Positions 1 through 12,199 of a stretch of 60,000 nucleotides of DNA are shown piece after piece (within the stretch, counting starts at the first letter, position 1; each line of letters begins with the position of its first letter). The stretch covers positions 160,896,694 to 160,956,693 of the forward strand of contig NC_081405.1 in the NCBI RefSeq assembly GCF_030272615.1, in the 5' to 3' direction. This stretch comes from Cryptomeria japonica (Eukaryota > Streptophyta > Pinopsida > Cupressales > Cupressaceae). Under the pieces are notes generated by a model. The model made no database searches, had not been told where the DNA came from, and saw only the letters and a list, made by a program, of their open reading frames with translations. The position numbers were made by a program, and so were the translations under genes.

Positions 1-108
1 TCCGATAAGCTTTCTGGTTAAAACTCTCAGCAAGTTTCAAAACTTGGCTCTAAACAACAAAAATATGGGTGGTAAAAAATGGTGATACGAACGTAGCAGA
101 TGAAAGGA

Positions 109-1777
109 ATGGAAATAGAAGGAGGCGGTCTGGAGCATCCTATAGAAGGGTGGTTTTTCAAAATTCATGGAGAGACTCCACAGACAAGATGGCATGGTTA
201 CTAGTTTTTTCTACAAAAAATGGAGAAAGGGAAAGCTGAAAATGGGAGACTAGATTGTTGAAATTGATGAAGACATTATTGACCAAGCCACGGGCCTAAG
301 AAGGGAAGGATGCAACTTCTATAGAGACAAAAAAGTCAGTAAGGAGGCCATTGATAGATATCCAGAAACGAAGAAGGAGAAAAAATGCCTGGTGAAGTTA
401 AGTAAAACTTACTATCCCCCTAGCACTTTTTTTGAACCTTGGTGGGAGGTCCTCTTTGTTTTAATGTGCTACATTACATTAGATGGTAGGTTTACCAAAG
501 TTAATGGCTACTATTTCATCTTGCTGAATCATTTTAGGCATGATGAGAAGGTTAATTTTCCTTATTTTTTGTTATGCTCGATAAATGCCACTATTAAGGC
601 CTACAAAGAGAACCCTATGGGGGACACTGCCATGCATCAAGGCTTAATGGTCCTCATTTATGACCATCTCAAGGCCAATCAAATAGCCCACCCGCAACCC
701 TCTATAGAGTCTGAGGAGGATGGATCTGACTCTATCTTTTCAGTGGATGAGGATTCCGATAGTGAACCATCGAGTGATTCTGAGGAGAGCTTGGATGTTT
801 TGGATTTTGAAACTGGTAAGAAGAGGAAATATATGAAAACAAGACCTTCTTCCTCTAAGGGCAAAAAACCTAAAGGCAGAGTCCTCCAGATTAGCTCTTC
901 CTCGGAAGAGGAGGTCTCTGAAGACTCAGAGATGGAGAAACCTTAGGGTTCTCCAAAAAATAAAACTAAAGTTCACACTCACTGTAGAAATAAGCATAAG
1001 AGGAAGGAGGAGAATGTGAAGGAGCTGGAGGTTTATAAGTAGGAAAGGACCTCAGAAGTTGAACAGAACCTAGAGCAGGTGACCACTGGTGAGGCTCTTA
1101 GGGTTGAAGACACATCTACTATTTGGGTCACTCCAAAAAAGGAATGGGATATCCCTGATAAGGTTTATCCTCCCCCTAACCCTCCTCCAAAGGGTATGCA
1201 AGGTTTCATGGACACTATGGAGTGGCTAATAATTGGTTACAAGAAAGTTGTGGATGACAACAAAAAACTCAACCATAGAATTCAGATTTTGGAAACCATG
1301 ACCTCTGGGGAAGGGAAGACTATGGCTGATTACATTGAGGACCTAAAAAATACCATTGCAAAAGCTGAAAACATAAGAGATTCCTTCAACCCCATATTTG
1401 AGAAAATAGAGAAAGACTCGTTGGAAAGGAAATTTTTTGCTGACGCTAATGATCAAACTATTTCGGGCACTGTTAGTAAAGTTAGCAAAATTGATGATTG
1501 CCTCAAGAGTATTGTAGAATAGAGTTTAAGCATCCTAAAGATTTCTGCTAGCAACACTAATACTCTCATCAACAAATTGGATGAGGAGAAGGAGACCCTG
1601 GATATTGACCCTGACACTAAAGGCACAGGAGATGCTCAAGGACCTGGAACCAGAACCAGAGGAAAAAAGAAAGAAAAGAAACCTAACAAGGACCTGGAAG
1701 ATCTCAAAGCTGTTGGGGCCACCTATGACCAGTTGATGAAAAAGGTAGAGGACCTTCTAAAGACTATAGCTATGTAG
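109..1777 (+). pseudogene. Broken plant gene of unknown family, acidic middle and coiled-coil-like tail
   Basis: From about 167 to the stop at 1775-1777 one reading frame runs through, interrupted by TAG codons at 251, 944, 1040 and 1520. An open stretch from 109 in another frame joins it near 170-200, implying one frameshift. The N-terminal part is globular (motifs FFEPWWEVLFVLM, FRHDEKVNFPYFLL). Next comes a Ser/Asp/Glu-rich stretch of roughly 60 residues (about 700-930) and a Lys-rich stretch. The C-terminal third is charged and heptad-like (ENIRDSFNPIFEKIEKDSLERKF region), probably coiled coil. A T-rich, gene-free 3' flank follows to about 1,990. I do not recognise the family. The layout recalls transposon-associated proteins repeated in plant genomes, but that is a guess. 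All internal stops are TAG, as expected from CAG-to-TAG decay. Residues before 109 were not readable as coding. Confidence 0.55.
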
Positions 1778-1989
1778 TGCTTTCCTAGTTTCTTTGTTGT
1801 TTTTATCTTTAGCTGTCCTTTTGGTTTGTTGGATTTTTTGCCAGTCATTTTGTAAGCGGTTTATAAGCTCTGGACTTTTTATTGTCTTATCTTAATCTCC
1901 TATGTAAAAGGTTTCGGGTCCTGAAAACCTATTTTTCTTAATTAATCATAACAGAAAAAGACAAAAACCCCAAAAAGGGGGGACTCATA

Positions 1990-3530
1990 TTTTCATGGGA
2001 GTAAAAATGATGGGACTAGATATGCAGGGCATAACACATAATATGGGCTGCTTGATGTTGTTGTTGAGTTCGTGCATTGTTTTGAGTTTTCTGAGGAGGC
2101 TGATTGGTTGCTTGAGTATTTTATGGTACAACTCCTTTGAGGACCTTTTTTTTCTACATATTGTTTATTGTTTTTGCATCCACAACCTCATAAATTGCAA
2201 CATTTTTATTTCTAGATGAAAATTGCTCTTATCATTCGAACTACTAGGATTGTTTGTATTGTCTTTAGAAATTTTGATAACCCCTTTTTGTATAAGATCT
2301 TTCACAATGTTCATCCCTTTTTTTGACAAGTTTGTCAATAGACCTATGACTCAAGTGATTTTTAATTCATACATTAATTCTGGTACTAGGTTCTTAATAA
2401 ACAGGTTGACTTGCTATTCCTCAGGGATGTTGAATGGATAACAACTAACTAAGATTCACCATCTTGTAAAAATGTGACAAGGATTCTCTTATTTTTTGTT
2501 TGGTAATGCAAAGGTCAGTCATGGTGACTTCATTTTGTATATTGAAGGCAAAGTGGCAAATGAATTTTTTAGCTAACTCATTCCATGACTTAATGTTACC
2601 GTGTAGTCGAGCATACCAATCCATCTCTTTTCCAAATAAACTTTGTGGGAATAGACACGTGAGATATGTATCATAATAATAAATTTCCATACAAGATTCA
2701 TAGAATTCTCTAATGTGATCTTTTGGATCTCCTTTTCCTTTGTACTTGTGAAATTTAGGGACACTAAAGTTTTTCAGGACAGGAGGCATGTACAAACTTC
2801 TATCAAAGGGATTAGGACATATGTCCTATGATGTGTAACTTCATTTGATGCCTCTTATTTTTAATGATTTGATGCATTTGGATAATTTCTCAATTTGTTA
2901 TGTCATGGCTTCAGATGGACCTTGTTTAGGGGTTCGTCATTCATCCCTGCATGACCTCATTGTCTATATGTTGTTCCTCTGAGTAGATTTTTCTCTTGAT
3001 ACTTACGAATAGTGGATCAAGGTGTACTTGTGATTGGTGTGTCTTGGTATGGGTCACCATATTGTGCCGTAGTGGTGTCATGTTATTGATTTTGTTATTG
3101 TGATTGTGGAAACTACATCACGGTTTGAACTTGGGGTTGATATTGAGTGTTGGATTGTATCTAGAATTGAAGTTGTTGTGTTTTTTGAACTAGTTGTTGT
3201 TGAGTTTGAATTGTAAGTAATGGATAATGTTGTTATTGTTGTAATTGTTCTACTAGAATTTGTTGTTGAATTCTTGCTTGTATCACCTATTATTGAAATT
3301 GGGGAACTTGAGGTATCTGTTATTGATATTGTGGAATAGAATGTTATTGTTGTTGGTCTAATTGATATGGTTGGGCAATCAATTGATGTTGTGTTACTTG
3401 ATGTATTAATCCAACATTTTGATATTGGGCACCAACTTGCATAGTTGGTTGCATTTGTTGTTGATATTGTGTAGCAACATGTTGTTTTTGAGTAGTCGAT
3501 TGTAGGTATCCTAATCTCCCAAGCAAGTTG
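1990..3530 (-). pseudogene. Decayed Ty3/gypsy-type gag remnant
   Basis: The best piece is 2,445-2,795 (116 residues). It shows the retrotransposon gag fold signature: a VPKFHKYKGKGDPKDHIREF-type opening, then GKEMDWYARL and a W-x-ELAKKFICHF segment. This is the capsid-like core that packages element RNA. Across a stop the frame continues downstream (about 2,220-2,441) with VNLFIKNLVPELMYEL, also typical of gag. Upstream in the gene, 3,344-3,526 is a Gln-rich stretch (repeated QxxxQQQ) in another frame, as in the N-terminal region of Tat/Ogre/Athila-like gag proteins. At least one frameshift and several stops break it. No protease, RT or LTR pair could be tied to it. The + strand open frames at 1,995-2,441 are chance shadows of this gene. 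The gypsy assignment is fairly safe; the lineage is not. Confidence 0.65.
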
Positions 3531-4766
3531 TAAGCATATTTGTTTTATGTTTTTGATGTTTATGAGGCCTAGATTAGGACATCATGTTTACACCTTTTTT
3601 GTGGTAGAGTATTGCTTGGTTGACCTTATTGTAAATTGGTATTAATTTGCATGGGAATGTCAATCGATATGATAGTTGCTTATTCATGGGATTGTGTTTG
3701 TATTGGATCTATTTGGACATGCACAATTGTTGTTTGTGTGAGGGAAGTCTTCTATGTATTATCATTCATGCGAGGTATGCATGAAATCCCTATTGTATAT
3801 GTAACCTCTTCTTGGACAGTGGGTTGTTGTAAACTTGTTTGAAGAACATTTGATGTTGGAGGTCAGATTTTGTTTGCCAAGGTTCCCATCATTACCTATG
3901 ATATTGAAACCTTATATGGATCTATTTTTTTATGTTGATGATGTAGTATTGAATAAGGGATTATCAACATTTTTGAAGGATTCCTTTAAGGGACCAAGCA
4001 CAATGAGAGGTCTTTTTCCTATGTCTTCCGTTGTGCATTCTAGGATTTGATTTGTTTGTCGAGGGAGATTCATTTGAACTATTTATTGAGTATTTTGTGT
4101 TTGTTTTGAGTTCCAATTTGGGACTCAATTTCTCCTATCGTAGGCTTGTATTCAAATGTTGATGCCAGTTTTCCTTGAGTTGATTGAAAAATTGTAACGG
4201 ATCTATGAAAATCAATTTGTCTAAGGTTTCAACAATTCTTGGGCCACTTATAGCTTTGTTAATTTTTTTTCATGATACTGTATTCAAAGAGATGACTCTC
4301 TTATGAGGACTTTGAATCAGATGATCCATTTGATTGAACATTCATGTTTAAGAACGACTTGGGTCTAACATAACTAGAGTTTCGATCTAAAAGAAGTTTC
4401 ATTCCTGAAAAATAGTCCTAGTTGCATGTAGCCTTAAGTTTATGGGTCTAAGTCTAGAATTGGTAAAAAATTGATCGGTGTTGTCAAGGGAAAATTTCCT
4501 TCTCCTAGTTCCACTATTTGGAAATCAGACCCTAACCCTACTCATGTCATGTAAAATTGAGGTTGTGGGTCCTGACCTATTCTCGGACCGAAGATGGGTT
4601 GCATGACATTTCTTGACTGTGTTGAGTGTGATTGGGATCATCTCAATGGTGTCTCTTCCATCATTTCTCATTGTCTTCTAGAGATTTGGGAACACATTTC
4701 AACCATGTGCACTATGATTTATGCTAATGATTTTTGGGAATTTTGGGATGCAATGGAATGATTTAG
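3531..4766. other. Non-coding; possible decayed 5' part of the gag remnant
   Basis: No convincing coding frame. TTGTTG-rich low-complexity DNA (Gln/Asn-rich if read on the - strand) continues from the gag remnant to about 3,870 and then fades. The + strand open frames at 3,636-4,050 show no recognisable domain. Confidence 0.4.
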
Positions 4767-4980
4767 CCTATGTTTTTGTTGTTTTGAGATTTTAAGAAAA
4801 TGAATGATATGAAAAATTTAAAATGAAAAACTATTTGTTGTTTTTAGATTTTGATAAAATGAATGATATGAAAAATTGAAAATGACGAACCTATGTTTTT
4901 GTTGTTTTGATATTTTGAGAAAATGAATGATATGCAAAATTGTAAATGACAAACCTATGTTTTTGTTGTTTTAAGAAAAT
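4767..4980. repeat. Tandem repeat, about 63-65 bp unit, roughly 3.3 copies
   Basis: Units start near 4,767, 4,831, 4,889 and 4,954. They share CCTATGTTTTTGTTGTTTTG followed by GAAAATGAATGATATG. Copies differ by substitutions and small gaps, so the array is old. Confidence 0.8.
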
Positions 4981-6530
4981 GCTGGGATCTTTGAGTTTAC
5001 AATCTTGAGGATGTTACCTTGAGAAAATTGAAACTAAGTCAAAACCTTCAAAGGACAATATTTGATAGTGTCATGCCCATAGCTAGACTAATGAGCTTGG
5101 GTTTGACTGGATAGCGATCAAAATTGAGAAAGGGTTGTTGGAAAATGTTTTTGACTCCACTGATAAAAGGTTCAATCCTAAGATTATGATGTTTCTTGGA
5201 TTCCAAAATTTTGATTTTAGGATCTAAGTGTAAACTAAAATTTGAAACTAAGGAAATGAAGGTTTCTATAATGAGGATAATGATACTGACAAGTGCCTAT
5301 TACTATGCAAAAATAATCTAAAGAAGTGATGTGGGATAAATGCAAAAATAATCCTAAGAAATCTAGGAATGATAAATCTATCCTAAAGAATGCTCTAAGA
5401 CTTAAGAATATATGATAATTATGCAAGTGCAAACTTATCTAAAAATGACTTAGGGGAGATGAAATGAAACTAACCATATATGTAAAACTTATGGCACACA
5501 AGCTATGATGAAGTGAGATAAGTGAAATGGACTTAATCTTTGTGCTGAAAATTAAACTTACTGGGACAATTATGCAAGCTATTATGAAGTTATAAATGGG
5601 AGTGAACCAAATACTTAGGCTAATATAAAACTTATGCAAAACCTATGACTTTAAGATGATGGATATGCAAATATGCATCTCTAAAATATCATACCTCAAG
5701 GATTTGAAGATCTTATGAACTGAGGGACATCTATCTCTACATTGAATAGTAGTAATCTAGGGCAGCTTCAAAGGTCCAGCCTCCTGCACCAACAAGCAAA
5801 GGGATTTTGGGCAACTAGAATAGTGGTTCATAATAATTTCTTAAGGAACAAAGTTGGTATGCAAATTTCATGAAGCAAGCTACTTAAAGCTTTGACAACC
5901 CTTATTGGAAGACCTAAATTCAAATTGCACTCCGAATGCATGTAACCTTTTGGAAAAGACTTATATATAGCATCCCAAAGAGCACTCAAAAATCGCTAAG
6001 AGGCGATGAAATCCCCATAGATATTCTTATTTTGAAATACCCTTATGAGGTGATGAATTACCCAATCAAAGATATCCCTTGCTAAAAAAGAAACACAAGT
6101 GTCATTATCACCTTTTACTTTCTCCCAAGACCTCAAAGGTGGGTGGAAAGGTACTTAATGTAATAGTTCTCCCCCCTACAAAATGAGCAAGCACTCAAGA
6201 GATAGAAAACAAAGGTCCATTCCCTTTAAAGAAAGAAATTGTGAGCTAATCTAATCCGAAGGCAATATATTTCAATTCCATTAAGAAAATTGAATTGTGA
6301 GTTATGCTACTGAAAAATAAACCACATAAGTTTGTTTGAGATTTTGATCTTTGACAATCGTCTTGCACAAAATAGATTATAGTTTGATGTTTTTCAATCT
6401 TTGTTCCATGGTTTCCACAATGCTTATAGAAACTGATTAGTAACCTAGAAATATTATGTCAAAATTAAAATACAATACTATCAAACTGATTGAAAGGACG
6501 AACTTAGAAATAAGTATACCTACCAATTGC
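4981..6530. other. Non-coding, AT-rich
   Basis: No coding region, RNA gene or repeat structure that I can support. Short - strand open frames at 5,235-5,639 are compositional. Confidence 0.5.
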
Positions 6531-6660
6531 GCATAATAGAGAACCACCTACGCAAAAACAGTGACCATTTGCATAGAAACTATGACCATCTGTGCATAAT
6601 GGATGACCATGCACACAGAGAGGATGACCACCTTCACATAAATAATGACCACCTGGATAG
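6531..6660. repeat. Degenerate minisatellite, cluster 1 (GACCACCTGC unit)
   Basis: About five imperfect copies, 22-27 bp apart, of a unit close to GACCACCTGCATAGAAATA. A second cluster of the same unit lies at 7,484-7,622. Confidence 0.7.
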
Positions 6661-7071
6661 AAAAACATACATATAGATTAACTTCACAAATTGACAAGAT
6701 AAAAACCCTAAATCAAATCCTAAAAGCTAAAATATGGCCAAAACAAAGTTAGATTCTATTGTGGAGGTGCAAGAGTTGTTTGATTTCTCAAGGCGTTTAG
6801 CTATATCTTCCTCCTCTTTTATGACAAAGATAGTATGCATTTATTCAACATAACTAGTTTTGGATTCCCATGATAGGTTATTTAATCCTATGATAATGTC
6901 TTCTTGGTGATTACCATATGCTAGGTCAGGTTGAAGCACAGGGGTAACGTTAATACCAGGAAGAACCATCTTTAATCATGACTTTAATTGAAACCATCTA
7001 AGCTATGAACGATTATAATAGAAAATGAAGTGATTAAATTGATTTTATGATTAAATCTAAATGAGATTGTA
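6661..7071. other. Non-coding
   Basis: AT-rich sequence between repeat clusters; nothing recognisable. Confidence 0.5.
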
Positions 7072-7290
7072 AATTGAAATTGAAATAAATTAACCCCCTA
7101 TTTAAGATCTAAATGAAGATTGTTGCACAAAATTGAAACAAGTTAATTTCCTAATTATGATCTACTTCAGATTTGTAACAAGAATTGAAAGGTTCATTCA
7201 ATGCCTAATTAGGATCTAGATGAGATTTATAAAAAGAATTGAAAGGTTCATTCAATGCCTAATTAGGATCTATGTGAGATTTGTTGTGCA
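7072..7290. repeat. Tandem repeat, 54-bp unit, four copies
   Basis: Units begin near 7,072, 7,130, 7,183 and 7,237. The last two are nearly identical (AATTGAAAGGTTCATTCAAT, then GCCTAATTAGGATCTA). The first two are diverged, suggesting stepwise array growth from the right end. Confidence 0.8.
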
Positions 7291-7483
7291 TTTGAAGCTT
7301 TTGATTAAGAAAAGGACATTCAATTTATGACTAAAACCCTACATTAGGTATGTTAGTTCCTCTAAAATTGCAAATAAAATCATTAGATCAATGAAAAAAT
7401 TTCTTTTGACATATTCAATTAACAAGACCTTGCATGTGACAAGTTATGAACCATAAATTGACCTTAAATACCACTTGAGTAGA

Positions 7484-7622
7484 AACCCTAACCACCTACA
7501 CATAAACTATGACCACCTACACAGGTGCCTTGACCACCTGCATAGAAATAGTGACCACCTGCATAGAAATAATGAGCACCTATGTAGGACTAGGTTCCAC
7601 CTACAAAAAAATAGTGATGATC
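7484..7622. repeat. Degenerate minisatellite, cluster 2 (GACCACCTGC unit)
   Basis: About six copies of the unit seen at 6,531-6,660. Two adjacent copies near 7,529-7,571 (GACCACCTGCATAGAAATA) are almost identical. Confidence 0.7.
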
Positions 7623-8819
7623 ACATAAATCAAGAAATCTAGTCTTCTGGGACCTACATATGATTAAAAATATGACAAAAGAAGTTAAATGGATGCATGC
7701 TCAATGTTAGGTTCACCAAATGTAGATCAGGAAAATTAGGTCAGATAGTTAGAAAACCAAAACCAAAGCATGAATGTGAACAATGTCTAAGCTAATCACA
7801 AACTTAACAAACATGCTAACTATTCCTATTCTAACCAACAAGACCATTGAGATGACAACATAGTTAAAAACATAAATACAAACCTTGAATCTTCAATAAA
7901 GCCACATTGTTCTTCCTTTCATCTCTAATGATGCTATGTTGCTCTCTTGTATCCCAGGTGCATGAAATAGATGAAAGAAAGGAACCGATGTTCAAAATTA
8001 ACTAGGAATGTGTGATTATGCAAGATTAATTTCTAAACTTGATGATTATTTTGATGAAATGACAGTGCTTAAGATAGATGATTATTAGACAAAATGACAT
8101 AATGAAATTACTCAAAAAGTGGATTTCTAGATAAACTAATAGAATGAAATTACTATAAAATTAGATGATTTGATTGAAAGAGAGGTCTCAATTTATAGAA
8201 AACTAGAGACTCGATGGACGGACAAGTTTGATTTTTTTATATTAGATGGATGGACTAGATTAAACACATCATAGAGTTGTCATTAAAGGAAAGATGAAGG
8301 AGATGAGGAAAAAGCGAAGAAAAGAAAAGAGAAGATTTTTTCGAGGATGCATTCCTTTTTTTCTAATTTAAAATTAGGATATAATGAGATATTTCAAAAA
8401 AATAAGATTTTCAAAAATTCAAGATAAATCTCATAAATATCCAAGATAATTTGCCATTTTTGAAAATTAGGAGGATATTAGGCAATTAAAAAATTTGAAA
8501 AACAAATATTATCCTCAAATGTGAAGATAATGAAAAATTTAAAGATATTTATTTAATTTCAAATGTTGACATAATTAGCTAATTGAATAATTTAAATAAA
8601 TTATTCAACTATAGGTTATTAAAAATGAACCATTAATTAAATAATTAAACCATTTAATTAAAGGGGATAAATTAAAATTAATTAAATACTTTAATATAAT
8701 TTAATTAATATTAAAAAGGGGAGGTTTGATTAAAATAATGATAGATTAAAAGAAAAATAATTAGTAAGATGAAACTTAATTAATTAAATAATTAATTAAA
8801 CCTAAAAGGGCAAATTAGT
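7623..8819. other. Non-coding, very AT-rich
   Basis: No gene seen. From about 8,540 the sequence is dominated by AATTAATTAAAT-type words, similar in style to 33,170-33,560. Confidence 0.5.
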
Positions 8820-9545
8820 CAAATAGACGTCTCAAGACCTTAATTAGGTCAAATTAAGTCAATTTTGGTCAAAATAGGTGAAATTAGAAAGAATTAGGAA
8901 GGTTCAAACAAAAAATGGAAATATTCGAGCAAAAATGAGAAAATTAGGTCAAACTTGGTAAAACCAAGCAACAATAGGTAAATCGGGTCAAAGCGGGTCG
9001 ACGAACGGAAAAGGGAAAAATGCGATGTCATGGGGTAGGAAAAGAGGTCAAAATGGAACCCTATAATTGGAATAGGGAAAAAATGAAGCCAACGGGACCA
9101 AAAATCGAAAGCGGGAAGCGATAGGACCAAGAAGGCAAAAAACCCTAAAATTGAGATAGGGGTTAGGTTGAAAACTGGCATCATTGAAATGAGAGGGGAA
9201 TGAATTGAAACAAAGGGGATGAAGTTGAGGATAAAATAAAATAAAAAACTGGAAATCAAAATAAAATGAAATGATCTGGGGAGAAAATAAAAAAGGCAAA
9301 ATAGGAGGACCGAATTAGGAGCAAAAAACGTAATTGGGACAAAATTAGGAAAAATGATATCACAAAAGCGACAAGGGAAAGATCTGATACAAGGAGAATA
9401 AATTTAAGGGTAAAATTAAACCTCCAACTTGAAATAGGAAGAAAATGGAATGATTTGGATAGAAAATGGAAAAGGGGAAATAAGGCAAGATCGCACGAAT
9501 ATTGAAGATTGTACACACGATTAGGTTAAAAATGGAGAACACAAG
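8820..9545. other. Purine-rich tract (+ strand), non-coding
   Basis: The + strand is strongly A/G-rich over about 700 bp (AAATTAGG, GGGAAAAATG words). The - strand therefore gives long, stop-poor Phe/Leu/Ser-rich frames (8,894-9,542). These look compositional, not genic: two or three frames are open at once and show no domain. Confidence 0.6.
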
Positions 9546-10485
9546 TGATACAAATTTTTAGTGTCTATAGTTCTTTATTTCCACTCCATCAATATTGCAA
9601 TGTAAACAATGATTCTTTGATTATTCACCATAGTGAAAACATGTTGCTCTTCTTATAAAAAATATTTCTTGAATGGTTTATATATTTTCTCCTTGGGTTG
9701 TTCTTTCTTGGTGTTGTCCCATTTTAGAATATTTTTTCATCCACCTTTTTTTTTTCTTTTTCTTTTCATTAGTGTAATTTGACAATATGAAGCCTCATCT
9801 AGTTATATAGCTTGGTTTCTATGAATTTCATTCTTAGGTTTGTATATCTTCATTTTCCAAGTCCATGCTCAAGATCATAGCTTGCCTATGAAACTTGGTT
9901 GTGTAGTCTTGTATAATTTTTCCTCTTGGTTTCCTACAATAGATCCATTTTGTGTTTTGATTTATTTCATGACTAATTGAATAAAAATTCTTCCTCTGAT
10001 CTTAAAACTTTCCCAAAATATGTTGTTTATCATGTTCTCCTCCTCACATGAAAATAGATAGCTTTCCCACCATATATGAGCATTCTAACTCATTTTAAGT
10101 AACTAAATAAAATGGTATGTCCTTCACTCACATTGTGGATACAAAAATACACCTCCATTTTTTTAATCAAAGTGTCTATTTTTTAATCTATACTTAAACT
10201 TTAAGAGTTTTAGTTTCTATTTTGGTTCCAATTGTAAATAGGTTAGTTCTAGTTCTTATCTTGGGCTCTTTTTCTTCCCTTATTTTTAATTATCCATCAT
10301 CTCCACTATTGAACTTTTTTGTCAAATATTGAACTAAGATACTACTTGAGCTCATCGTCTTTCAATTTTTTCTTTTTGTTGAGATATATATTGAAAAAAT
10401 ATCTATAACCTACTTTACATGACTCTCTCTAGCTAAAACCCTTATATTCAAATCATCTATTCTATTTCTTTATTCCAATAGTGAG
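9546..10485. other. Non-coding
   Basis: AT-rich flank into which copia-1 inserted; nothing recognisable. Confidence 0.5.
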
Positions 10486-10490
10486 TTTCT
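10486..10490. other. Target-site duplication of copia-1, left copy (TTTCT)
   Basis: Identical to 17,715-17,719 on the other side of the element. An exact 5-bp duplication is the normal trace of LTR-retrotransposon integration and fixes both ends of copia-1. Confidence 0.9.
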
Positions 10491-11899
10491 TGATGAATAA
10501 TGATGAACTACTAAGGTCCTAACCGGTATTGAGAGGGGGGGGGGGGGGTGAATTAGTACACATAAAAAATTGGTCCAACACTTTGACAAATCAAAACACA
10601 GATAACCGGTTGCCTTCACCACTGTACTTAACCATAGCAATACCGGTTAAACAGAAATACTTCAGACAACATTCAACAGATCTCAAATCTTGATAGCTAC
10701 TTCACCAGTTTAATCATGCATGAGTTGTACCAATAAAACCACAACCATAAGAAAATGCATACATATCTAACTTAATAAAAAACCATTCAATCATCACATG
10801 AAAAACTCACAACCCGTAAAACACAGATTTTTCACATGGAAACCCAAATGGGAAAAACCACAGTGGGGATGAATACCCACAAGATTGTTTGTGAACTCTT
10901 TTTAATTCCGCTCTGTTAGGATCCTAGTATGGTTAAAGACTTTACAATAAGGTCCTATTAGGAACCGATCCTATTAGGGATCACCCGGTTAAGAGATGGC
11001 TATATACTTGTTAAAGGTTGAAACCCTATTAAGAGTTACCTCGTTAGAGGATTTAAATAACTCAATGAACTTGAGCCACCTGGTTAGAGGATTTACAACA
11101 AAGCTTGTTAAAGCTACCCAATCAAGGGATTTACCTTCTGTTGAAATGGTTAGAAGACAATAGGTAAAAATCCGATCTGATAATAACACTCCTTGCTAAG
11201 GCAAATCCTTTTCAGTTCCTCTCTTCTACAATCACACTCTGCAGATTCCTCACTCTGGTTTGGCAAGTATCAAATCTCCAACATGCAGACACAAACACAA
11301 CTTTTGCCAACCACTACAATAACAAAACTCATTGGCCTTATAGACAACAATTAGGTTGGTAGCATAAACCCTAAACCCTAAACATTTTAGGCTTACAATT
11401 ACAAGTGGTCCAATCCTGACTGTCAAATACATTACATAGAATAAAATGATCTAAAATAGATCTCAAGTCATTCTACATCATCCAATCTTCACTGCATCTA
11501 GAAAACATTAACCCATCATGCACTCTTCACACACCGCTAAGAAAAATGCACATTCTCAAGGTAGACATTCAATGCATTTGATTTTCACGTGCAAGATCCT
11601 CAAAGAAATCCTTTCACGTGCACACAACTGACGTGGCATCTAGATCCTTATCCTTGTTCTTAACTAACTCATCACAAAACATCATCGGTTGCACCGCACA
11701 AGCCAAACCAGAAACCCTAGAGCTAAATAGAGACTACCAACTGGTAGTCATACTTAGTGAACCCTGACACCAGTCCACTCAATCCCGATTGACCATAACC
11801 GCTTCCAATCTTCATATCGGTGCATACCGGTTCACCTTCTTGAGTACTTATTGACATCAATAACAACATACATTATCACTGCTTCATCATATGCCAACA
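10491..11899 (-). repeat. copia-1 3' LTR (1,409 bp)
   Basis: In + orientation it starts TGATGAATAATGATGAAC and ends ATATGCCAACA, matching 16,310-17,714. It contains a G-run near 10,536-10,548 and several ACCGGTT words. Open frames inside it are not genes. Confidence 0.95.
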
Positions 11900-11915
11900 A
11901 TCTCCCCCTTTGGCA
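11900..11915 (-). other. copia-1 polypurine tract
   Basis: On the - strand it reads CCAAAGGGGGAGAT directly before the 3' LTR. This is the primer site for plus-strand DNA synthesis. The same sequence sits at the same place in copia-2 (39,484-39,499). Confidence 0.9.
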
Positions 11916-12199
11916 TTGATGGCAATACTCAGTGTATCAGTACTCAGTATCTGCACCATTTTGAATAACATTTACCGGTTTAACATAAAAGATCACCACC
12001 ACCACTTGAACTAGTTAGTGTGCACTTTTCTCAATCACTTCTCACACATATATCTTCTCCCCCTTTGATAGCAATGCCAAAGTGGAGGTACAAGCTTCTG
12101 ATCTCCACTATACTACTCCCCTATGGAGTAGCATCCTTCAACATATCAATCCTATAAGATATGACACAGTAGTACCTGACTGATGTGGAGCACACAACT

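Noticed and set aside
1995-2441. + strand frames of 74 and 72 residues as small genes
   Set aside because: The opposite strand reads as the continuation of a decayed gag, so these are shadows.
6531-7622. CRISPR-like array
   Set aside because: Units are degenerate and nearly contiguous, without uniform spacers; a plant nuclear minisatellite fits better.
8894-9542. Hydrophobic - strand frames as membrane proteins
   Set aside because: Produced by the purine bias of the other strand; multiple frames overlap and no conserved motif is present.
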